From positions 14,138,501 through 14,202,500 of the forward strand of contig OY987226.1 in assembly GCA_963920705.1 (NCBI GenBank): 64,000 bases of DNA, given 5' to 3'. Below, piece after piece: positions 49,239-60,240 of the stretch. Positions within the stretch are counted from its first letter, which is position 1. Each line of letters opens with the position of its first letter. The position numbers and the translations under genes are program-made. This DNA comes from Odiellus spinosus. Taxonomy: Eukaryota; Arthropoda; Arachnida; Opiliones; Phalangiidae. The notes under the pieces are model-generated. The model did not search any database. It saw only the letters and a program-made list of their open reading frames with translations, and was not told the DNA's origin.

Positions 49239-50705
49239 TATAACGCTTTTTACTACCAGCGGCCTAACCTTGCCAAGCGTTGATATTCCTACTACTAAGA
49301 AATGGTTAGCTTAAAATACAAGTGGGAATAATGAAACTTAACTTGCCGTACCATGAGTCTGTTTTAATTATTATACATCAAACAACAACCACAACTACAA
49401 TTCGACATTGGCTTTCTAATGTCCAATGAAATATGTCTACTATAAATCCTACTACGATATTTGCGCCATTACCTATACTACAAAATTCATACACTATATA
49501 CTAAAAACCCTCCAAAATAATATACACAGGCTACATGCATAATTTCGACCGATGCCAGACTATTCTTAAATTTAAATTACACTACTACTACTATGTTACA
49601 CTTCTTAAAATTGTACTTATCACATGACATCGTATCGAGTTCATTGTCGTGGGAGATAGACGGTCGAGATGCTTTGACGATAGGGAAGATGGAGATGACC
49701 AGAAGAGGTTACGACATAGGTGTCGAGCTGGGCTCCAAAGAGCGAGCGGTTGCTCCGCGAGGGCGGGAACTCATCTTGCTCAATCCGTTCGAGCCTCCAA
49801 TTACGCAGCGACCAGCGCGAAACGTTTCATGATTGCTATCAGGACATAGCCGGAATTCTCAGCCAATTTGTTCTTCGCTATTAGAGAACGTTCGGACTTC
49901 TCCCTTGCCTTCCGATCTAGTTCTTCCTTGAGGTCACTACCCAAAGTTGTTCCTCCGTCAGCGCATCATCGAGAAGTGTCCTTTTTTACTTCATCTCTTT
50001 TTTTCTTCAATCTATTTTCTTCTTCCCGCCAAAACTTCTCGCTTCCCGCCAAAACCAACTTAATTGTTTAGGTCCGCGGCCCGTTTTTCTTTATCCAATC
50101 AGGGACCGGGATGGCAACATCATACAACGACATGAAGGGGGCAGAAAGTTCGCGCACCACTTCTTAACAGTTTCTATGGTCATCGGTCGGGATGACTAAC
50201 CCTGGCATCGGGTAATAAAACTACAAAAAGCATGCACATGTATTTTCCCGATGCATTCATTAAAATAATTGGCGGCTTACAATCCTATCCTAAAAGTATT
50301 TAGCGGCGTTTTAGATTCGCGCGCGATACACTAAAAATGTCAACACTAATGGGTGAACAGTTTGACAATTTATTACTTGGCATCCGCTTATAGATGCGTT
50401 ACAAAAAGTTCAAAGCAGACTCAAGGCGTAACATGTTTTTTTGAATATAAAAGAATATAAAACGAGGGGTCTTGGGCGTTGTTACGGGGGTTCACTCTTT
50501 TCAACTCTAGGGGCTATTAACAAAAGGGATTTTAAGATGGGCTTCGAAAATCAAAGATGTAAGATAACCATTTCCAGATGAGGATAACCATTTCTATTCC
50601 GAGGGTTCCGCGGAAAACCCCCATGGAGAAATAGGCCTTCCTTTTACTACCATTAAATAATTATACGTGAACGAAATTAAACCAGATAGGAAAATATTCG
50701 TTACA
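49239..50705 (-). repeat. 5' LTR of the Ty3/gypsy element
   Basis: Same 1467-bp sequence as 42197-43663, offset 7042. It carries the element's promoter. The paired TTCCCGCCAAAA motifs are at 50023 and 50043. Confidence 0.95.
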
Positions 50706-51211
50706 ATTTCTAGGTATTGTCATTTCCCACTACAAGGATTTCTAAAATTAGGCACTAGAATAGACGTCATTATATGCAGACAACACTCAAATTAGGTATA
50801 AAAACATCACGGTATTTAATATAAAGTGAGGTCAGAGGTTGGGTATGTCTATCTTCGTAACAATGTCGAGAAAAAATCTCCCGTAAACTTCCGGTTAATC
50901 TGAATTCATTATTTAATTTCCGTTTAGGATTATGACCAATATAATAACCCAAACCGGAAATTATTTTTATACGTCTCCCATTTTTTTGGGCTCATCTCTC
51001 CCTAATCAAGAATAACCCCAAATTTCCGTTATTCGAATCTGAAAAAAAAAAGAGGAGGGATTGGGATCTGTTTTTCGAATTAAGCTTACTAGAGTATAAA
51101 GCAGGGACCTATGGATTTCTAATATCCAACTAACCTTTTCTCTTTCCTCTTACATTCCTTCGTTTATTGATTCAAAGTTATCATATATATGTTGAATTTA
51201 TTTGCGATAGT
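50706..51211. other. Unassigned flank of the retrotransposon
   Basis: Non-coding by eye; nothing recognised. Confidence 0.5.
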
Positions 51212-51680
51212 GTTTTGATTAATGAAATACATTTTAATGTAAGACAGTTACTTCATGGACAATTGACTTTTAATAGTTTTAATGAAAACTAAAGCTACGG
51301 TCACACTAGCATTTCTTAATCGAATTGAAACGGTAAAATCAATCCGATATTCAAATCGCCAGGAATCGTTTTAAGCGTCACGTGTTCACGCATTATCTTT
51401 ATAAATCGATTTATTGCAGCTTCATCTATAGGTTGTTGAAACCGAATCGTTATGAAAAATCGAATCAAATCGATTCGAGATAAGACAGTTTCCCGTTCAC
51501 ACGACTCCAGCGAAACGATTTAACGGTTTAAATCGATTCCAAAACGCGGCTTAAAAATTACCAAAGTCGGAGAAATAGTTCAGTATCGGCCCGAAAGCTA
51601 CCGACTTAGTTTTCATTAAAACTATTAAAAATCAATTGTCCATGAAGTAACTATCTTTCATTAAAAAGTATTTCATGATT
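51212..51680. mobile_element. Large inverted repeat enclosing a MITE
   Basis: Left arm 51212-51290 and right arm 51608-51680 are inverted copies (GTTACTTCATGGACAATTGA and AATCAATTGTCCATGAAGTA; TTTTAATGAAAA and TTTTCATTAAAA). The loop contains the ACACTAG MITE (51292-51552) plus about 55 bp. Confidence 0.75.
51292..51552. mobile_element. ACACTAG TA-family MITE, copy 2
   Basis: AAGCTACGGTCACACTAGC at the left and GATTCCAAAACGCGGCTT at the right. It is the reverse complement, end to end, of the copy at 19229-19497. The left flank is TA, the right flank AA. Confidence 0.7.
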
Positions 51681-51992
51681 CAAAGTAATATTTTCTGAAA
51701 ACAAATGTATTCTGAAAGAAGCTTACATTCAGGATGATATTGTATGATGTATTTCCTATGAGCTCCTGTATAATACTCAGCCTGCTATACACCGGTGTGT
51801 ACGCAAATATATTTAAATTATTTTTTAACATTTTAAACCATATTTATGTATTATATTGTTAGTTTTTTCATAATATGAAGAATTTATATTCCAAAATTTG
51901 TCATCTTAGGGGGCATAGCCAGTACAGGGGTGAGCAATTTGCCCCCCTTTGCGGGCGCCCATGATATTCATTTCTCATATTTTTGGTCTTAC

Positions 51993-52309
51993 CAGAAGCC
52001 GATGAAACCCTCCTTTGAAGTCTACTACTCCAATGTTCCGTATAGCGCTCCTCTCTGTATGGGTAAAATTCACAATTTTACGAGATCAGAGGGGTCCTAC
52101 TTCATCCCCCTGTCTACGGAAAATTGGAAATTCTCTCTCTCCACAAACGACGACGTTTTTTGGACGAACTCCAAGGCTGCTAGAGATATTCGCTCGACGA
52201 GCTCCCGCTCCGAAAACATCTACCGTTAGGAGGCGTACGGATCCATACAGAGAGGGGTAGACAAGACCCGGGAGTAATAGACTTCAAAGGAGGGTTTCAT
52301 CGGCTTCTG
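51993..52309 (-). mobile_element. hAT-like MITE, CAGAAGCC family, copy 4
   Basis: Intact inverted ends, 317 bp. GTCTTAC flanks both sides (51986-51992 and 52310-52316; 8 bp GGTCTTAC if the terminal G is shared). The interior is in the same orientation as the copy at 30679. Frames at 51930-52229 and 52015-52260 are by-products. Confidence 0.9.
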
Positions 52310-52316
52310 GTCTTAC

Positions 52317-53271
52317 TGATAAATGGCGATGACTCTATCGTCAGGCCCATTTTATTTTTTTTTTACCGAATAAAGGGGTAAAACATCCCGAATAATATTG
52401 AATGCGATCTCGTCCCCTTTCCCCCTCTTGGATTAAGGATTGGATATCGTTGTTGTATATACGAAGCAAAAATGAGTACATTAAGAAGAAAGGACGAGTC
52501 GTTTAGCGTACATTCGGGACGAGTTTTGCGCTCGGAATTGACAGGGCGTTCCGCTAAACGGAACACGAGATACTCTCGATCCGTCCGAATTATAGACAAC
52601 GTGAAATATGAGAAACTTGTTTGTCCAAGTTTTGTTTCTCAGCCGTCAATCTTCACTCGGGCGCCACATCGACGTTCAAACTCGTTCGATAGAGACATAT
52701 AGGCCCCATCATCTTCAGTCTCAAATTGCAACGCATGATGATCGTATTGTACAGTTCTTTCTATTAATACTACTAGAAAATTGTTAGGTATTTTTTAACT
52801 AAATGAAATTTCCGCTTGACACGAATGTCGGCTTAGAGCCTAGGACCTATAACCTCCATATTCTTCAAATTTAGTGCAGTTTACTTAATAATTAAAATTA
52901 AACTTTAAGTATTAAAATTATTTTATTGAATGAGATGGATATACTTCATGCGTTTAAACATCGAAAACATTTTTTGAGGAGCCTTTCGAGCGCACAACCG
53001 AGCTATTACAAATTTAAAATCGACTTAAAGGGAGGATAAAGTAGAAAATAAGTGTTTTTTTTTTTTTTTTTTTTGATTGATTCTGCTTCTAAATTGTACA
53101 AAAAAACTGAAACTTTCTGATTCTGGTATTCAATTTAAAGCAGAACCTCCTAGTAATCAGAAGACGCCCCACCTATGGTCAGGAGTTATGTAATCTACTC
53201 CTGCTATGATTTAAAATCCCATGCGACACGTACTGCAACACACTCTTTGAATCATGCTAAGAGTCAAATTC
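52317..53271. other. Unassigned intergenic stretch
   Basis: Overlapping frames on both strands at 52363-52702 have no recognised domain; a poly-T run lies near 53057-53074. Nothing supported. Confidence 0.4.
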
Positions 53272-53396
53272 ATAAACGCAAATAAATTGCGTCCAACGCA
53301 AAAAATGTACAATCAAAGGCAACTTCTGTTGTTGCGATTCTCGAGCTGCCTTTGACTGTTCAATTTTTACGTTTGATGCAAATTTTAGCGTTTATG
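53272..53396. mobile_element. Small foldback element
   Basis: Arms of about 58 bp: TCATAAACGCAAATAAATTG and CAATCAAAGGCA on the left pair with TGCCTTTGACTG and AAATTTTAGCGTTTATGA on the right, with mismatches. The loop is about 20 bp. No target duplication seen. Confidence 0.7.
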
Positions 53397-54470
53397 AGCT
53401 AGTAGCGTTCTTGATTATTTTCAGGCACAGATCACTTCATTTTCCTCTTAAGCCTTCCTTTGAGGTTGAAAACTCTAGGGCTCGAAGATTTATCTTCGTT
53501 TATAATTTCTGTAAGGCCAATTAAATTATGACTTTTGTCCTGGGCCGCGTGAGGACGTATCCAACTCCTATGCCGTGGGAGAGGGAAGTTCGATAACCTT
53601 TTCGACCAATAAAGTTCAAAATTAGATTTGAGGATTCGATCCTAATAGACGGTAGGCCTTTTTTAGTTATAGGATAGGTGATGAAATGGACTCGATCTAA
53701 ATTGCCTTTTGATTGAGATCCGGCCCGAAGATAGATACGAAACCAGAGAGAGAGAGAAAAGAGAAAAAAACTGACAAAACGTTTCTTTCTAGCTGAATCG
53801 TAAAGCCAAGTACGAATGAAAAGATATATAGTAAGACTAAGACGTTACGCAAAAGATTCACACCAAAGACGATTTCGACTCTATTCGGAATTGTCACCGT
53901 GAACGTAAAAGTCTTACCCAAGATACACCGCAATCTTCCCAAAGAGATAAAAAAAGAGGGAAAAACCCTAAGAAATTCGCTCAATCCTTAAGAAAAAAGA
54001 TAAAGAAAGACAATTACTTTTCCTACTTCTTTTTCTTTTACTAGCTGGAGCAGCAGCAGCCAGGGCGTTTTTTTTCACCCAAACATTCGCGAATTGTCAG
54101 TGAATAAAATATAAATGGGGAAAAGTAAAACCACCATTTCTTGGTAGAAAAAACACACAGTGATGCTGTCATACGTTTATCATAAAATGAAATTGAATTT
54201 GAGTGTTTTTTCGTAGTGATAGTTAAAAAAGATCAGTGGTATCAAAAAATTACCGCAGGAGATTAAAAATTAAACTTAAATCTTCCATTTTTATGGTTTT
54301 AATTCAGAAAGTATATACTTTTCGTACGAAAATTATCGTTAATTACGTTCCTGAAATAAACAAGGTCATATATATCGGATAAAAAATACGATAAGTGGAC
54401 TATCCTTTTAATCTTAAATTCATAGACCTTCGAAAAACCTTCAACAGCATCACTTCAACATCCTTATAGT
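53397..54470. other. Unassigned intergenic stretch
   Basis: No recognised gene; a purine-rich patch at 53740-54010. Nothing supported. Confidence 0.45.
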
Positions 54471-54868
54471 TTAAACTGTATTAATAGAGTTGTTACGCAC
54501 AGAACTATACTCAGCCATCATTCTTTGTGGCACTCTTTCTATCTCTAGTTGAAGGAGAGGGACGGTAAGCTTCCGCGAAAACACGGGGAAAACTACGTAC
54601 GGTTCATCCCAAGAATCATTATTTTCAATATATGGAAGATTTCCAAAAGAATTGAAATATGAATTGCAATTTTTCTTTTTCCTATAAGTCATATTCTCAT
54701 CTTTTTCCCAACATTGATATAAGATCAAATTATGGTTACTACTTTTATACCTATTGGGCTTTAACATTGTGTATTGATTCGCCACAGTTTTCTCTTCACT
54801 ATTCTCTGGATAACAATCGAAATAGTCGTATGTACATATCGAAATATAGATAGAAACGATTCGAAACT
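54471..54868 (-). other. Unrecognised open reading frame, possible exon or gene relic
   Basis: Minus-strand frame open for about 130 codons, ending NNSINTV-stop at 54471. It has no ATG near its upstream end (first Met in ANQYTML). Composition is mixed rather than low-complexity (NDSWDEPYVVFPVF, LQLEIERVPQRMMAEYS), which is unusual for this AT-rich background. I recognise no domain and see no splice partner. It could be chance. Confidence 0.2.
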
Positions 54869-55145
54869 TTTAAATTATCCCGAAACTTGAATTTAGATCG
54901 AAAAGTTTATAAGTTGAGAAAAGTTCGAGCTTGTGTTATTATCGATAATAAGACTTAGCAGAACAGAAGATAATTTAACTCTTGAGAAACTAATTTAATT
55001 GAAATTTATTGTAAATTAAAATTATTAACGAATGGAAGATGCTCGTGGGATTTACAAAGAAAAAAAAAACAAAATTATTTATTTTAAACCTGGAAATAAA
55101 AGGGAAATCTTAAATATTTGAGAAAATCAGTGAAATTTAACACTA

Positions 55146-55302
55146 GAGATCGGGTTTTGGACAAAATAATCCAGTTAATCATAAAAAATAATTGGAAAAT
55201 TATTCGCGATTACGTTGGATTTATCATCGACTTTCCTCGAAAAATTTTAAGTTATGAATAAAGATAAAATAATCCGAAATTTCTTGTCCAAACCCCGATC
55301 TC
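55146..55302. mobile_element. TA-flanked mariner-like MITE, uninterrupted copy
   Basis: GAGATCGGGTTTTGGACAA to TTGTCCAAACCCCGATCTC, 157 bp, with TA on both sides. It is the empty-site paralog of 25591-26042. Confidence 0.9.
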
Positions 55303-55383
55303 TATTTAACACCCAAAACTGTTGCTAAAATGTCTAAAACCCTATTTTTCTATATTTCCAACTTTGTCATTTTTAAACATCAC

Positions 55384-55550
55384 TTTAAAGGAAGAATGCA
55401 GCCTAACAAATGATATTTTTATCGATTCCTTATCGTTTAAATAGTCCTAATCCACCAATAAAAAAAAATTACAAACAAATTAATAACTAGAAATAAATTT
55501 AAAACATACCTGGGAATTAGGCTTAGCCGGATTCATGGAGATCCTGGAAT
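55384..55550. mobile_element. Foldback MITE, GGGAGAATGCAACC family, left half
   Basis: TTAAAGGAAGAATGCAGCC to TTCATGGAGATCCTG; the right arm is absent. Confidence 0.8.
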
Positions 55551-58500
55551 CCTCAACTTTAAGTATTTAAAATACATATGTTTCTATTTCAATGACTGAT
55601 TAAAACATCACACCCATAAGATTAATAATTATATTTAATTTAGGCCTAATGAAGAACTATCTTCGAATATAGATTCTTCTCCTGGGGAGTCGCCTCCCCA
55701 AGGGCGAGTCGAACTATTCGAGAATGAATCGCTTTTTAGGTTGTAATAAATTCCAGGCACACGGAAAACGATTCACTGGTGACTTGGGATCTTGGGCAAG
55801 CGCGCTAAAAGAATAGCACTCGCTTGCTCAGAGAAAAAATAAAATAGAAAAAGTCTAGATCCCCCTATTAGCCGAATTCAGCTTGTTCTAAGGTCTCCAG
55901 GGGAACATTTAGCATTAGTAGGACCTTTCCTCCTTTTCCCCACCAAAAAGGTAGAAAAAGGGTTTATGTGATAACGAAAAAAGATCTGCAGTGATGTTTT
56001 TCAAAGTCCTAAGAGACTTAGCAATCCTTTTTTTTTTAATCCCTTTCATCGAGGGAGAATTACTTTTTCATTCTGTCCACGTAACACTCCCCCCCCCCCC
56101 TTCGCGGGTATTAACGCCAATTAAATTAATGGTTTATACTCCCTCGAGGATTTAGCACCGGGATTGCCTGTTTAAAACAACTTTTCCGCACCTCACTTAA
56201 TACGCAAATTAAAAAGTGTCAGATAGATGTTTCGATAATCAATTTGCATTCAATTTGAGATATTTGCGTAATATCAAAAGCTAATAGAAGAAAAAAACAT
56301 TTGCTCTGGGACCTGTAACTACATTATTTGGAGACGCATCCTTGGCGTAGGATTAGTTTTGTGAAACCTTCTACAAAGGATCTGAGTAGCCAATAACGAT
56401 AAGAATATTTCAAAACGTTTAATATGCCGATAAAGACCTTCCCGTAATTACAAGAAATTTCCTTCTTGAGAGCCTTTGGATACATAAGCATAATTCTCAC
56501 GCATAATGTTTCGTTGAGCAGATAAATTAAGGATCGGACACATTATTGTCCGAACTATATAATCTAATTTGTATCTTCCTCTTATCGAAAACCCTCTATC
56601 TGTTGTTAAATAATTTTGTTTATCTACATACTTAAGACATTTTTATAATGAATAAACGTCGTGGTTTGATGGTCTTAGCTATGAAACTAAACTAGTACCC
56701 CTTTCCTTGACCTAACCAAAAACTTCCCTGAAAAAAAAAAAAAAAAAAGAAAGACTGGTGTCCACCCATTCCGCCATCGATCTTTCCTTATTTTCCAGAA
56801 TCACGCCTTTTTTCTCCTCTTTGATTTTCCCACATTTTTTTCGGTTCTTTTTTTTTTTCTTCTTCTTGTCCCAGTCTAAGAAAGCAACGATTACGAAACT
56901 ACTCTCGTCGTTTGATAGTTATTTTGTAGATTATAAAATAGGTTAACTGGTTTCGGCCACGTATTCAACTGTGTTGGGACGAACCGTGGGCTAAAGGGGA
57001 TGGAAGACTCGCGAGGCTGATAAGCCGCTCTTCTAATCACGGTAGAATCGAGCTCTCACAAATCACTGACTCCTTTTTCCGGACGGCGCCCTCTCGGCTA
57101 TATAACTCTGGATTTCAACGAAACCACGCAATATCGCGAATAAAGTTGTGACAGGGAAAGTGAGAAGAAACTTAATAGAATATCATTCGTTCTATTCTGA
57201 TACTATTCGTGGATGGACTGGAGTCTGTTCACGAAACTACGATGAATAAGTACATGTTAAAATACTTTTCCCCGAAAAATTTGAGCTTTAGACCAAGTTA
57301 AAAGGTCCGGCCACAAACGTAAAATTTCGATAAAGGGAAGAGTTAAATGAAGTGTTTTTTTTTCACTTGTTGTTAGGTTGCGTTCTCCTTTAAGTGAAGA
57401 AATAAATAAATACGTGGAGGCACGTGTAAAAATGGTTGTTAGATAAACAACCCGACTAGCCTTCCAATTTCCCTTCCAGTATTGTGATATCTTATGGAAG
57501 TTCATCACCATTGCTTTAAGAAAGATAAATGGGATGCCACTTAAGCTGGGTGCTTAGAAATACCGGCCTTTCAAAGCCTCCCTTAATTCTTATTTTATTC
57601 GCAATATCTCCGTGGATAAATATCGTTCTTTCTTTTTTCATCTTCTCTGGGATTCTATTATTAGAACTGTGGTCAGCAGAGGGACGAAAGCGTGCACTCG
57701 AAGAGAGGAGAGTTGATTTCTTTAACATCTGGTATCATTGGGATTAAAGGGGGAATTAAGTAACGAAACAAATAACACTTTCTATTGTTAAATTCTATGA
57801 AACGCATCAAGTCGTTAATATTGATGATTGTACGTGATACAAATGAAATTTGAGTAGTGTTTTCGAAAATATCATTAAAAACGATAATATAAATACCCAT
57901 ATGCACTAAATAAGGAAAAAACTGTTAGCATATGCTTTTCTCAAATACAAACTAACTCTTGGACCTAGGTTGCAGACTTTATAGATGGTATAAATTTAAA
58001 CGACTATCTGCGATTTCTAAGTCTCCTTTAAAGTTGCTTTCTTTTCTTGCTTTGCAGACGACATAGACCATAACAACTTGTACAGTCAAAGCTAGACCGT
58101 GTACAGAAGTGAAGAGCATTTTATACTGACAAATTTCTGAGCAAATAGGACCTTTAAGGAATTTTTAATAATTGGGTATGTATGGTTCGATGAAACACTC
58201 ATTTCGGCATACACTCATAATTACCTAATTTAAAGAAATATCTCCTACAGTATCTACCAAATCACAAAAATCGCCACATATTTCCTCTATATATTTTTCA
58301 ATTTCGTTATTTTAGTTATTTCATTCTGTCTTTAAAGAGAGTGGTGCTTTATTCCTCTCTCTTCCTCAATTGTGTTCTGACCACATCCGGTTATGTTCTT
58401 GTCAGAGCGGAGCACCAGACAGAATAAAACGGTTCAGTGAGTACCTAATAAATAACTAGAATATTTCGGTGTAAGGTGGTTGGCAATCATCTATAGATAT

Positions 58501-59426
58501 GTCAACTTATTCTATTGATACCCATTATGTTCTTAAATGGTGAGGGGAGAAGTTTTTAGAAGCCGCTTCCTATATACGATGAAAGTTAAAAGTTAGGTCA
58601 TAGGGCAGACCTGTCACTCCTATCCATGATTAGGTTCACACTCTTAAAAAAAAATTATTGCGGTGTAATTAGCTCTATTAAATTGCGATTAGATATTCTG
58701 GTGTACATTTCTCACAAAAAAATGGGAAATACCTTCAATTCAAGAAAAATGAAAGATTTTTATTGGAAAATCACTCGGTACATTCTAAGAAATAAATCCG
58801 AAAGCCTTATTTAAAATTCCTGTCACTTGCCATATTTCCATTTCTAATAAGTAACCATTTTTGAATCTTCGAAAAGTGTAAAGCGAGCGTTTGATACGTT
58901 CGAATAATTTCAGTCAGTTACTTTAGTAACGATAGGGAAAGTTGATACTGCTAGAGACTAATATGCCATGGGAATACACAGTCTTCTTGTTCGTATGCAT
59001 TAATCGAAGCCGAACGGACAGTATCAGGCTGTCAAACTAAAAAGATTTTCCTTAAAAACCTTTTTCTAACTTAAGTCACGTATCAAGCTTTTTAAAATTC
59101 TAAATCTTTTCCCTTTTCATATTTCTGTCTCGCGACTGGATGATGCTTTTATTTCGGTATTTTTTATCCCACCCATAACAGTTAAACCCTGTCAAGAAAT
59201 CTCCTTGATAAAGTGCCTATCTAGAAACTAACTTCCCTCCCAGTTCGGCAAGCTTTAATTTTTTTTACACTAATGGGTCTCCGGTTCCTTGTTACTGGAC
59301 TTGGATCCCAGGCTGTTGCTCGATTGGGCAGGATAACTGATATAACGAATGATGGAACAATAAGAAGTCTTGGTCAAAGGCTTTTGCCTAATTATATGTT
59401 ATGGTGTTCGCGACACTAAAATAGTG

Positions 59427-59460
<34 letters not shown>

Positions 59461-59742
59461 TGGCCGACATAGCCGTTGATACACCTCATTATTTTGTTAA
59501 AAATGAAAACGGTGACCAGGAGTCACCAAGAGTCCTAGACCAAGCCCTACCATTTTATCAATATTCTCAATGATGAGAATTCCCCAAATTCTCCCAACTT
59601 TGCTCTCAACCAAATTTTAATTATTAAGTACATTGTTTTTGAAAAACAAAATCGGTAAATAACAAGACATCGAGTTCAAAATATCTACGCCTAAAAATAA
59701 GGTAGTCTGTACTATCCCCCCGCGAACCATTGTATCACAGGG
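55551..59742. other. Unassigned stretch upstream of TEP1
   Basis: No recognised gene. Holds a poly-C run (about 56090-56100), a 33-bp end fragment of the foldback family (57363-57395), an imperfect hairpin at about 58322-58428 (ATTCTGTCT...GGTGCT and AGCACC...ACAGAAT) and a poly-A run at 59429-59457. Frames across the poly-A run encode poly-Lys and are not supported. Confidence 0.45.
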
Positions 59743-59750
59743 GCAGTGTC

Positions 59751-60032
59751 CAGGCTGGGAAATAAGGCGGTTTTACTGGACAAAAGTCCAGTTTAAAAAT
59801 TAGCTGGGCCAGTTTAAAAATTAAATGCTTGGGGGTCTACTGGCCTTGTGGCCAGTTAATTAATTCCAAAATTTTGTTTTGTTTCTTAGCCTACGTCATA
59901 GTCCTATGTCATAATGACAGATTGTCAAGCTCATGAAAATTGTAACTGGCCAATGTCCAGTTTTTTAATAAAACTGCTTGGGCTCTACTGGCCACAAGTC
60001 CAGTTTAAAAATAATCCTTATTTCCCAGCCTG
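59751..60032. mobile_element. hAT-like MITE just upstream of TEP1
   Basis: Perfect inverted ends CAGGCTGGGAAATAAGG and CCTTATTTCCCAGCCTG, 282 bp, with exact 8-bp duplication GCAGTGTC (59743-59750 and 60033-60040). The interior repeats CTGGCC/GTCCAGTTTAAAAAT motifs in both orientations. It lies about 210 bp before the TEP1 ATG, so it probably sits in the promoter or 5' UTR region. Confidence 0.92.
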
Positions 60033-60240
60033 GCAGTGTCTGAAGGTGAAATCTACATGTGGTGATGGTGGTGCCATAGGGATAGGGTCTACTTTGAAAA
60101 GTTCCTTATTTCTCACCCCGACCCCTTAGAGGCGGTACATTCTTGCAAATGATTGCTTGAAAATTGCGTCATGTGTTGGGTATTATAACTTGGATTAGAA
60201 TTATATATAATTTTACCTTAATCAGAAAATATTTATTACA

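Larger units (their letters stand above)
42197..50705 (-). mobile_element. Complete Ty3/gypsy LTR retrotransposon
   Basis: 8509 bp, minus strand, with 1467-bp LTRs, ATTT duplicated outside both ends (42193-42196 and 50706-50709), a primer-binding site, gag, pol and a polypurine tract. Domain order is Gag, protease, reverse transcriptase, RNase H, integrase, which is Ty3/gypsy (Metaviridae) order. No env-like frame is seen between pol and the 3' LTR. LTRs agree everywhere I compared, and all their small frames are identical at an offset of 7042, which indicates recent insertion. Both coding frames are uninterrupted. Confidence 0.97.

Noticed and set aside
59370..59573. 67-residue frame, or an alternative TEP1 start at 59461 (MADIAVD)
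   Set aside because: Runs through a poly-A tract and stops at 59573; no splice donor leads to the TEP1 exons.
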